Shown piece after piece: positions 1 to 22,033 of a stretch of DNA of 64,000 bases. Location of the stretch: positions 8,783,322 through 8,847,321 of the forward strand of contig OZ024791.1 of the NCBI GenBank assembly GCA_964017065.1. The letters are read 5' to 3'. The number at the start of each line of letters is the position of its first letter. The stretch's first letter is position 1. This DNA is from Haliclona indistincta (taxonomy: Eukaryota; Porifera; Demospongiae; Haplosclerida; Chalinidae). The position numbers and the translations under genes were made by a program. The notes under the pieces were generated by a model. It searched no databases. It had not been told where the DNA came from and was given only the letters and a program-made list of their open reading frames with translations.

Positions 1-1067
1 ACTCGCTACTGAAGCTACTAAACCCAGAGCTCATCTGTTCGTCTGAGCCGGGGGAGGTGGTCTGGTACATACCGGAGGATGATGGTGATCCTCTCTCATG
101 TTGTGTTCCAACACTACTATAGTCAGGTGACAGTGTTATCAGTGGCGGCGACAAGGCTCGTCTCTCTTGACTGGTGTCAGTGTCAGAGTAAGTGTTTGAT
201 ATTGACAATAGAGCTTGTCTGGATCTCAGTGTTCGTCTCTCTTGTTGCCTTGTTCTCACACCACTAGTTGAGTCAGTGGATGTCACTGGAGGCGGTGGTC
301 TCCTCTCTCGTGTGTTCCTCAGCTGATATCTACTGGAACTGGAGGAGGATATGTCTGGTACTACTCGTATCTCAGGTACCAGTCGTCTGGTTCTCAGCTG
401 ATAGTCACTGGATTGTGATGAGGGTGGTGTGTACTCCATGTCATCACTGGCGGCTCGAGTATCCTCTAGACCATCGTGTCTGTAGCTATTATCACTATCA
501 TCGATAAATGAGTCTTCAAGGTCATACTCATTCAATATTTCCTACAGAGAGAGTGTGTGTGTGGTTACTGAAGGGTACTAGTGAGTGACTCACGAATATG
601 TCTGCAGTGGCGAAGCCTTCACTGTCTACAAAGTCTTCTTCGTACCACTCGCGCTGGTCTTTATCAGAGACGAACACTTGACGGTCAGGAGTCCCGCCAG
701 GAACCAGGCTGACCTGCAGTTTTGGAGTATATGATACTAGTGCTGTATGACCGATGAAGTACCTTGGTGATGCACCTGAACCGCTGCTTGCAGAGAGGAC
801 AAGTGTTGGAGTTCTGTAGCAATATAGATAGCACATGAGGCGGGCACATTATTATTATCATTGACTCACCTTGGACCACTCGAATATGCACACGTAGCAG
901 AAGGCATGGTCGCACACACCCAGCTTACCACGAGATGAGATGGTATCGAGGCATATAACGCATTGTTGCGCCTCGCTCGTCGTAGCCTCTGTCTTTTTTA
1001 GCACTATAGAGGCCCTGAGGGGTCGCCGGCAGCAACGAGAATGTCTTGGTGTACGTGTGGTAGCCAT
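1..1067 (-). CDS. RING-finger protein, probable E3 ubiquitin ligase (3' end outside window)
   Basis: Four exons can be joined in frame: 1067-870, 813-763, 713-594, and 541 running open to the window edge. The start is the ATG at 1067; the upstream in-frame GTG is not needed. Residues about 36-80 form a C3HC4 RING with CVIC, the C-x-H pair of CDHAFC, YVC and CPLC, split by an intron after EWSK. RING domains recruit E2 enzymes, so ubiquitin ligase activity is likely. The spacing and the EWSK segment recall PHRF1- and TOPORS-type RINGs, but no PHD finger is visible in the portion present. After an acidic stretch the protein becomes long, Ser/Arg/Pro-rich and probably disordered, with related YQLR-type repeats. 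Its start lies only 123 bp downstream of the BLTP2 stop on the same strand. The RING call is firm; the exact family is open. Confidence 0.85.
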
Positions 1068-1189
1068 GAAAACACTCTTTGAATCTTGTCCCGCGCCAAC
1101 CCTCACAGGGCGGTGTCAGTTAGTGTATGGTTATTAATAATAAAGGAGGCGCGCAATTTAAATTCACAACACACACAGGCATAAATTTA
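1068..1189 (-). promoter_or_regulatory. Tiny BLTP2-to-RING intergenic gap with BLTP2 poly(A) signal
   Basis: This 122 bp must hold the BLTP2 3' end and the RING gene promoter and 5' UTR. On the minus strand an AATAAA lies at 1191-1186 and overlaps the BLTP2 TAA stop (1192-1190), so the BLTP2 3' UTR is probably only tens of bases. No TATA box is evident. Confidence 0.6.
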
Positions 1190-12586
<11,397 letters not shown>

Positions 12587-12824
12587 GATCACCAGCTAGC
12601 TAACTAGCTCTGATCAGCTCTAGCTCTCTGCTGCTGCAATGGGCGGGCTGCTACAATATTAAGCTATCATAGGGTTAAACTAATCCAGATCACGTGCTTA
12701 ATGGGTGTGTTCGAGAATGCACGGAGATGTTCCGGTACTTGGTACTAACGCCCTGCCCAATTTTAAGAGCCCTCAGGCAGAAACGATCGAGATAGCCAGC
12801 CAGGCGTGTAGCTTTTCAGGCACA
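12587..12824. promoter_or_regulatory. Bidirectional BLTP2/RAB35 promoter
   Basis: The 238 bp between the two divergent start codons must contain both promoters and both 5' UTRs. It contains ATAGGGTTAAA at 12669-12679 and an E-box CACGTG at 12691-12696, a pair also found in the POP5/PRPF8 promoter. No TATA box is seen. Confidence 0.6.
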
Positions 12825-14562
<1,738 letters not shown>

Positions 14563-14767
14563 TGACGCTACATGTAATGAGATGATTGATCGTCCTGTTG
14601 TTGTTCTGTTGTTACTACTGCTCCAAATTATTAGTGACCACTCCTTTATCATAATAACTATTAATAACTAGACTAGTAACAGTATTTTTATGCACATCTA
14701 TTTCTAAGTTATGCGACACCTGATCTTTGTGTGTGTGTAAGATTAGGTACTTTGTGTGTCCGTTTGA

Positions 14768-14779
14768 AATAAATTTATT
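14768..14779. terminator. Palindromic shared poly(A) signal AATAAATTTATT
   Basis: AATAAA at 14768-14773 serves RAB35 on plus. TTTATT at 14774-14779 is AATAAA on minus and lies just beyond the BICD-like stop at 14819. The two signals abut with no spacer and form a perfect 12-nt palindrome between convergent genes. Confidence 0.75.
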
Positions 14780-14818
14780 GCACACTAAATATTAATTATT
14801 TTGACATGATATGGTGAG

Positions 14819-16654
14819 TTACTGAGTGAGTAATTTAGTGCGAGGCTTGGGAGCCGGCATTATCTGGAAGATGCTAGACCTCCTTCTCTTGGGTGTGGTC
14901 CTGTTGCTAGTAGCGCCAGCCGCTGAGATCCTTGCTACCTCGCGCTGCACCATTGCTTCCATATCGGACTGTTGGTGGAAACAGAGCTGGTTATTAGCTA
15001 GCGATGGGATGTTTGGTAAACCATTGACCATTGCTTACTACATGAGTTGTGACTGTTTGCAACTGATAATACACCAGGTCAATACAGGCTCATTATCACA
15101 TGATATCCTGCTGGCACATGACTTACCTCCCATTTCTCTACCTCTAGTTGTAGTCTAAACTTGTGTTTGACAGCATCCATGAGCTGTAAATTGATTTGCT
15201 CCATCTCATACTGGCTCCTCTTAACCTGGTCTTGGAGCTCTGAACACCTGTGGATATGCATCAACACTATTATTGTAAAATACATCTTTCACTTCCTATC
15301 ATTCATAAACAGCTGCTTTTAGAAAACACTGCTGATTGTCTGGTGTTTATAACTGCTGTGGTCACCTGGTGCATTGGGTCCATCCAGCAGCAGCGACAGG
15401 GCTGGAGGTCTGGAGCTCACTATGAACTAGTTGCTCTAGAGTGCAGGTGTCCTGGTCAGGACTGATCATTAACTGACGATGGAACATTAACTATAGATAA
15501 AGGGATGGAGAGAGAGAGAGAGCATGAGTGAGGTGTAGTATATAAATTATTCTCCCTACCTCGTTGTTGTCCATGAAGACGCTGTCAGCTGACTGCTCCA
15601 ACCCAAGCAGGTTCATTTCCTCCATGAGTGACATGGTTGATCGTGATGCAGTAGATTGCGATGTCTGTCCCTGCGGCGTCACACACCACCTATCATCATC
15701 ATACTGTATCTTACATTATGTACTGATTGACTCTGATTCAGTGATTGCTGTTCATAGATCTCCCTCTCCTCATTCATCTTATCCGTTAGTTGTTTGATCT
15801 ACAGAATACCGACAAATGCTGAATGTAAAACAATGTTATTTTAGCCTCTATGTATTGCTTGCTTAGGATTCACCTGGGCCTCAGCTTTGAGACGCAATTT
15901 TTCTGAGTATTCGAAACTTTCCCTTGTGTCTCTCAGTTCCTCAGAGAGTTGCTCATTGAGCTGTGAGCAGTGAGACACATGGTCTCGCAGTGTCCTGTTC
16001 TCACTAGCTTGCTGCTTCACCTGTGCATCACCACCAGCAGCAACCATTAGCACTGCAGCAGCTAGCTAACAGCACCTAACCTGCATCCTCAGTGACTTAG
16101 TAATCTCTCTCAATCTATCATACTCCTGCTGGCTGTTTGTTAGCCTGCTCTCATAATCCTCTTTCTCCTGGTTCACTCGTTCTCTCCTGCTCTTCTCCTG
16201 CACTAAGTGTATACCTGCACTGTTGCATTGCAATAAACATGCTTACATTACGCAGCTCTTCCTCTACACTAGCTATTTCTCCTTTCAGCTTCTTCTCTGC
16301 TATCTCGTGTCTGACTCGCTCCGTTGATGCTTCCTTGTTAGATCGATCTAGTCTATCCAGTAGATCAACTATTTCTGCCTCCATTTCTTCCATCTGCGAG
16401 GTACTGGTGCGCTGTAGGTCCACACACTTCTTCAGATGATGCTGCTGTTGAGACTCCAGTTGCTGCATTGGGGCGGGACTCCCTTCAAGATCTCGCGGCA
16501 AATATTCGCGCGCTCTCACCTGTTGGGCTGAGATGGTCTGCAAGCGCTGTTTCTCCAGCTCACAAGTCAGCTCTCTGTTCTCCTCCAGTAGCTGCTGTCC
16601 GTATCGCGCAGCCTGCTGGATATCCAGGTCTCGCTGCGCAAGAAGCTCTTCCAT
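14819..16654 (-). CDS. BICD/BICDL-like coiled-coil dynein adaptor candidate
   Basis: About nine exons run from the ATG at 16654 to TAA at 14821-14819. The start gives MEELLAQRDLDIQQAARYG, where AARYG resembles the CC1 box (AAxxG) that dynein light intermediate chain binds in BICD, BICDL, Spindly and HAP1-type adaptors. It is followed by long heptad-rich coiled coils full of E, Q, L and R, then a Ser-rich stretch with SLMEEMNLLGLEQ. A later helix contains LMDAVKHKFRLQLEVEKWE, reminiscent of the C-terminal part of BICD-related proteins. The tail is basic (TPKRRRSS). The introns are short; one of 57 nt is a multiple of three and could be retained. It is convergent with RAB35 and 178 bp downstream of MKS1 on the same strand. 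A coiled-coil adaptor is likely; the exact family is not certain. Confidence 0.75.
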
Positions 16655-16832
16655 TGTAGCAGTGTTAACGCATTTTAAAACATAATCATTTTTAATGTAG
16701 TTCAGCAATGCAATGTGTTTAGCACAGGAGATGTTAAACAGCGCATCATTGGTGTAAATAAACATAGTCCGAAGTGCTGAATGCATTGTGTGAGATTCAT
16801 GACTGCTGATGATGATGCTGCTGATGATGGCT
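16655..16832 (-). other. MKS1 3' UTR plus promoter of the BICD-like gene
   Basis: 178 bp between the MKS1 stop and the next ATG on the same strand. An ATTAAA on minus about 35 bp before that ATG could be the MKS1 poly(A) signal. Nothing else is recognised. Confidence 0.4.
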
Positions 16833-18568
16833 CTAGAGTGTTCCCCCAGTGACCTGCAGTGCTTTCTGTCTCGCTCTGCGATATGCATCTACACCACACA
16901 GAGTTCATAATAATTATTAAACAGGTTTATATCTTACCTAGCACACCCACTGTGGTGCTGCTCAGTCCCTTGTACCTGCAGGAGCGATATGCCTATCTAG
17001 TAAGCTATGCTGAATTAACTCACTTGAGAGATTTCGCTAGTTGGTCAGCTCTAGCTTTGTCCAGAGTGCGGCTGTGAGGTGAGCTAGTGTGAGTTATAGT
17101 AGCTATCTGGTGGTGCTAACCTGCTCTGATGGACTAGACCTAGCTTGATACACACATTACCACTGGACTCTGTGTGGAACCCATACTTAGCTAGGTGAGT
17201 GCCCTACACCAGCAGCAACAGCAGTATAGGATCATGGTATAATAGATCATAGCTCACATTGAAATCTCTCGGCTGTGCTATATAGCTAAGCTCCTCTAGC
17301 TCAGGCCCTCCTCCGATGAAGAATCGTCTCATTTTGTCAATGAGTCGTCGACCAGTGGGTCTCCATGTGGTGACCAGCACATTGTGATCTCCTGTACTCC
17401 ACACAGTAACCATGCATGGCGACCAAACCACTCACCTGGGCTACTGGGTAGGTTAAAGTGCCCATAACCCTCGATCCTGTGTCTGTCCCAGAAATCAAGC
17501 GATGCTACCTCTATCAAGAATCGTGGACAGCCATGAGTGTCTGGTTTGTTGTGTTGGAGCAGTTGGAACTCAAATGGACACGAGAAGTGAGCTATGTTGC
17601 TCTACAGCTGGTACTCACAGCATGGCGGATAATACAGCTAGCTAGCTCACCTCATGAGTGGACTTGGTCCGGCAAAGTTGAGTAACAATCATGTTATCTT
17701 CCTCCTCGTCATCCAGCGACCAGGCTCCTTTCTTGGGTAGTTCCAGCTCCATCGTGACATATAGGTCATTGTACTCAAAGTTATGAGCAGATTCTATGAT
17801 CCACTAGTCAGCAAGACGCCACAAGACGCACTCACTCACCTATATTACCATATACAGCTACCCTCAATGACTCATCTGCTGGCTGTAAGAGGGTGATCAC
17901 TATACTGTGTGTGTTACTGTACTCACTGGTTCAGTGTATGCCTGCCCTACACTGCTCTCTATGTGGCTAGCATGGCGCTGTATGAGCTATAGAGAAGGGA
18001 CACCTGTATCAACCATTGCATATAATGATGCAACAGACCAGTGTATACAACATACTGTGAGTTCAACATAAACACACTCACCTCATTCTTTAGTCTCCAC
18101 TCCTTTCTCCTCTCCCCTTGGGTCATACCCTCTGATACATGCACCAAACGATATTCATATATCTCTGCAATAAAGCACAGTCGCCATCACACCCTCCCAC
18201 TGTCACATGCTCACCATCACACCCTCCCACTGTCACATGCCCACCATCACACCCTCCCACTGTCACATGCTCACCATCACACCCTCCCACTGTCACATGC
18301 TCACCATCACACCCTCCCACTGTCACATGCTCACCATCACACCCTCCCACTGTCACATGCTCACCATCACACTCTCCCTATCACACACCCACCTCTATGT
18401 CTGTTCTCTAGTCTATACCACGGTCGGTTCTTGGTCACATCTGGTTTAAGTGTCATGACACCATCACTATGTACCTACAGCATGTGAGTCATGATGACTA
18501 GTATAGCTAGCTAGCTAGCTCACAGTAATATGGCACAACACATGCTCATCTTCCTCGTCAACGCTAGT

Positions 18569-18665
<97 letters not shown>

Positions 18666-19643
18666 ATGACACCATTACTGAGTAGTTTGTCTCACCCGTC
18701 CAGATGGCGTAGATCGGCCATAAGGTACATGAATTGTGAGGAAGCTGTGGTCATCCTGTTCTCTGCTCTTTCACGCTCTGTTGGTTTGTCACACACTGGA
18801 CTGCAGAGAAGAACATGCACCACACATGCACACACACTGGCTAGCCCTCTAACTACCTCAAGCTGCTGGTAGTAGCTGTTCTATGCTGTCGTCTTCTTCT
18901 CAAACCACTCTGTTGGCTAGCGAAGGTTGGTAGCTCTGCCCCTCCCACTATTATTGGCTGAAACTCCTCACTGATGGGCAAGGAATCAACATCAGTATAA
19001 CAATAGAGGCGCTGGTTAGGACGCCCTCCCTCATTCCTGATGGTAGAGACAATCATAGCACTGTGAAGAGAGGAGCCAGTACCTGAGGGCTAGGATCTGT
19101 TGATGGTATCTGGACTCTAGTGCAGTACAGCAATTGTTCCCATCAGCATACAACTCTTCCTCACGCTGAGAACAGGTGCCATTACTGGTAGCTACTAGTA
19201 TCACACCTTCTCTCTCACCTGACTGAAATACTTATGCTGCCAGCTGTAAGTTAATTTTTCATATTCTATAGAGCGGTATCATCACATGAGAGCACATGTA
19301 GTGGGCTGCCGGCTGTACCTTGCTGGCTGCTGCTGGTCCCTAGACCAATACTGCTCTGCCTGGTACTGCTGGACAGCAGCTGACCTGTCTCTCCCAGCAC
19401 GTGACCAATGTTCCTGGTCGTTGTAACTCGTCTCAGCTCTACTCTAAGCGCGGGAGCAACATCAGTTGTTTACTAGTTGTCATAGCAATGCAGTGAGGAT
19501 TAATTAGAACATCACGATACTAAGTCTCTCGCAATATTAAGGACGATCTAGTGACAGTACGTGATATAGACAAGACTCGCTCACTGTATGAAGAAGTACT
19601 GTAGATTGTCCTTCACTCTATAAACCGCTTCCTCGCCTTCCAT
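16833..19643 (-). CDS. MKS1: Meckel syndrome type 1 protein (B9 domain, ciliary transition zone)
   Basis: I reconstructed 18 exons with consistent phase: 19643-19600, 19443-19319, 19265-19219, 19165-19083, 19036-18857, 18800-18696, 18563-18524, 18474-18393, 18164-18082, 17986-17927, 17882-17840, 17793-17651, 17601-17436, 17391-17258, 17203-17121, 17071-17024, 16975-16938 and 16888-16833. They total 519 codons plus stop, close to vertebrate MKS1 length. The B9 domain occupies about residues 260-450, with FEYNDLYVTMELELP, EVASLDFWDRHRIEGYG and RRFFIGGGPELEELSY. MKS1 works with B9D1/B9D2 and other MKS-complex proteins at the transition zone to gate ciliary entry. Two introns carry satellites: a 30-bp array and a (CT)n tract at an acceptor. 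It is divergent from the palmitoyltransferase gene. Confidence 0.96.
18180..18380. repeat. 30-bp minisatellite in an MKS1 intron
   Basis: Six nearly identical head-to-tail 30-bp units (core caccctcccactgtcacatg) with one divergent end copy. There are no spacers, so this is not a CRISPR array. Confidence 0.93.
18569..18661. repeat. (GA)n microsatellite at an MKS1 3' splice site
   Basis: On the sense strand it is (CT)n running into the acceptor TGTCACTAG of the exon starting at 18563. Confidence 0.92.
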
Positions 19644-19952
19644 CTTTACCTAGCTAGCTCATATATAGCTGGTAAAGAGGTGTGGTCTAGTGGGCGGGGA
19701 CGTATCGACATCAAAGGCTCACGATCACGCGATCATTCCCGTGCAACGTTAACGTATAAAACGTGCGTGGGCGCGAATCCTCCTAGAGAGACTTGTGTCT
19801 GGGATTTGAAGAAGGTACCAGGGAGTGTGTGAAGGTGAGTTAGTGTCCACACGACTGATCGCCGACTAGTTGAGGGAGAGGGATACGATCAATGGTTGAT
19901 ATCGTGTCTCTGTCCCGTGTGTAGCTGCTGCTGGTGTGTGGTGGTTCGTGGA
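19644..19952. promoter_or_regulatory. Bidirectional MKS1/ZDHHC promoter with TATA box and 5' UTR intron
   Basis: A TATAAA at 19755-19760 on plus lies a plausible 30 bp upstream of a transcription start near 19785-19790. A non-coding first exon ends at 19834 (GAAG before GTGAGT), and its intron ends at the AG at 19923, just upstream of the ATG at 19953. The MKS1 ATG is at 19643 on the other strand. Confidence 0.55.
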
Positions 19953-21762
19953 ATGGGCATCACCAGGCGGTTACCGTTCATATTCGCCACCTTGACGCTA
20001 TTTGCAGGAGGGATACTCTTCTTTGTCTTCCCGTGAGTAGTGTGGCGTGTACAGGGCATTAATTAGAGGTACTAATAAATACCTCTCTACAGGATCAGGA
20101 ACATATTTGAGCGCTATGCTGAGAACACGGAGCAGCTGTACCTGTTAGCAATACCTGTGGTTGGAACAGTGTATATGGGACTAATGTTCCTGTTTGTAGT
20201 CGCTACTTTCTTCCTAGCGTCATTCGTTGATCCAGGCATCTTTCCCAGAGGCAAGCACTCGATTATTAGATCACAGAGCAATGAAACATTATTGACACTC
20301 TTAATTATTTATCTAACATATCCTGATGAATGGTAGTCCATATTAGCATACTGTAGGCACACATGGTGTGTTGTGTTGTGGCACATTCCTGACCAGCACT
20401 TCACTGACCTGTGGTGACATGCTCCATTACACATACCACACACACATCACTCACTGTAATGTCTTCTTCCTATAGAGGTGTCTGCTGAGGAAGATGATTA
20501 TAACCATCCTCTGTATCGAGCCATCACTGTCAATGGTATCTCAGTGAGGATGAAGTGGTGTGAGACGTGTCGATTCTACCGACCTCCTCGATGTTCACAC
20601 TGTAGCATATGTGACAGCTGTGTTGACGTGAGTGTCACATGACCACCACACCCTCATCACATGACCCATGGCTGGTATTCTGCAAGGAACACATCTCATT
20701 GTCTCCATGTGTTGTCCTAATTCGCTACCGGCCCACAGTAAACCACACCCCTTAGAGCATAGTTGCCTGAGTAACTGATGGCGGCTCCTCTCTGGGAGAC
20801 ACATGCTGCCATGATCTATACTGTACACTACCTACCTACTCATTTGCTGTTCTCCTCTCTGTAGAAATTCGACCATCATTGTCCATGGGTGGATAACTGT
20901 GTTGGCAAGCGTAACTACAAGTATTTCTTCATGTTTGTTAATTCTTTATCGATCTTTATCGTCAATGGGTTTGCATGGGGAGTGCTGTCTGTGGTACTGC
21001 ACGCTCAGCAGAACCCGCCCACATATGTTCACGCCATAATGGAGTGAGTCATATAACACGATCACTCATCACTCACTCATCTTCTTTCTCCATTATCTCT
21101 CAGCTTTATACTGATGCTTCTTGGTGTGTTGGTGTTCATCCCAGTAGTAGGCCTGGCTGGCTTCCACTGTGGTCTGGTGTGTATGGGTAGAACTACCAAT
21201 GAACATGTATGTAACACTGCCACTACTATACCACTCTAATTAATGCCCTGTATAGGTAACAGGCAAGTATCGTGCTACTGATAACCCATTCGACATGGGC
21301 TGCCAGCGGAACTGCTGTTCAGTGCTGTGTGCCCCAAAGAGACCCAGGTAGTTGCCAACCATATATGGTGTCATCATGTGTCTTCTCTCTATAGATATAT
21401 GCATTACATGATGAAAACCTATAGACCACAGCGCCTATGGATGCCTCCTCCCATGCGATCACCTGTATCACCGGCTACTCAACCGGTCTACGAGATTGTA
21501 CCTCATGTCAGACCAGTCCATGAAATGACAGTTCCAGAGTCTTCTAGAAATGTATGTCACATATTATCAGCTATTGGTAAGATCATTCTCTCTCTCTTAG
21601 CCTCATATTCAGCTCAATAGTCCAATGGGAGTACCTAATGGTGGCTATGCTCAGGAGACTCCCTCAGCTGATGGATGGGAGATGGACCCTCTAGGACCCT
21701 CTCCCATGCAACACACTGACCTTGATTATGCAGACGCTCAAATGACAGAGTTTACTGTATAG
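19953..21762 (+). CDS. DHHC palmitoyltransferase, ZDHHC5/ZDHHC8-like
   Basis: Eight exons join in frame: 19953-20032, 20093-20250, 20476-20627, 20865-21043, 21104-21206, 21256-21347, 21395-21551 and 21613-21762, giving 356 aa. Two N-terminal membrane segments precede the cysteine-rich domain ([18 protein letters not shown], then [12 protein letters not shown]). Two more segments follow, then a TTxE-type motif (TTNEHVTGKYR) near the third loop. The Cys of DHHC carries the acyl intermediate that is passed to substrate proteins. [11 protein letters not shown] and the IxVRMKWC context match ZDHHC5/8. The cytosolic tail is much shorter than in vertebrates but ends in EFTV, a class II PDZ ligand as in vertebrate ZDHHC5. 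The intron after 20250 has a GC donor. Confidence 0.95.
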
Positions 21763-22033
21763 AGATTCTGCGTTGTCATGGTGAGTGTCACATGACTGTC
21801 ACATGCTCATCACGTGTCTCTCTTGCAGGTATTTTATCATCTGTTCTTATTCTCATCAGACGTCTCATTTCTGTGTTGGTTAGCGTTGCCATGGCGATGC
21901 TGGCAGGACTCATTGTGTTGTGTTATAATGTGATATGTTACAGTTAATCAGTAGGCATGTGTGGGCGGTAAAACAACCTGATATAGTGTAACATGATAAA
22001 CGAACACTTTAGTGCCAATAGACACTAGCTAGG
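21763..22033. other. 3' UTR of ZDHHC gene and convergent gap to PARP-like gene A
   Basis: A GTGAGT donor just after the stop (about 21780) and a CTTGCAG acceptor at about 21829 suggest a 3' UTR intron. After it, one frame encodes a short hydrophobic stretch ending in TAA. No clear AATAAA is seen for either gene. Confidence 0.4.

Noticed and set aside
16655..16888. N-terminal extension of the BICD-like frame up to 16888
   Set aside because: The upper part is the last exon of MKS1 in the same orientation, and the lower part lacks conserved features. The ATG at 16654 gives the CC1-box start.
18180..18380. CRISPR-like array of 30-bp repeats
   Set aside because: Units are directly adjacent with no unique spacers, and they lie in an intron of an animal gene.
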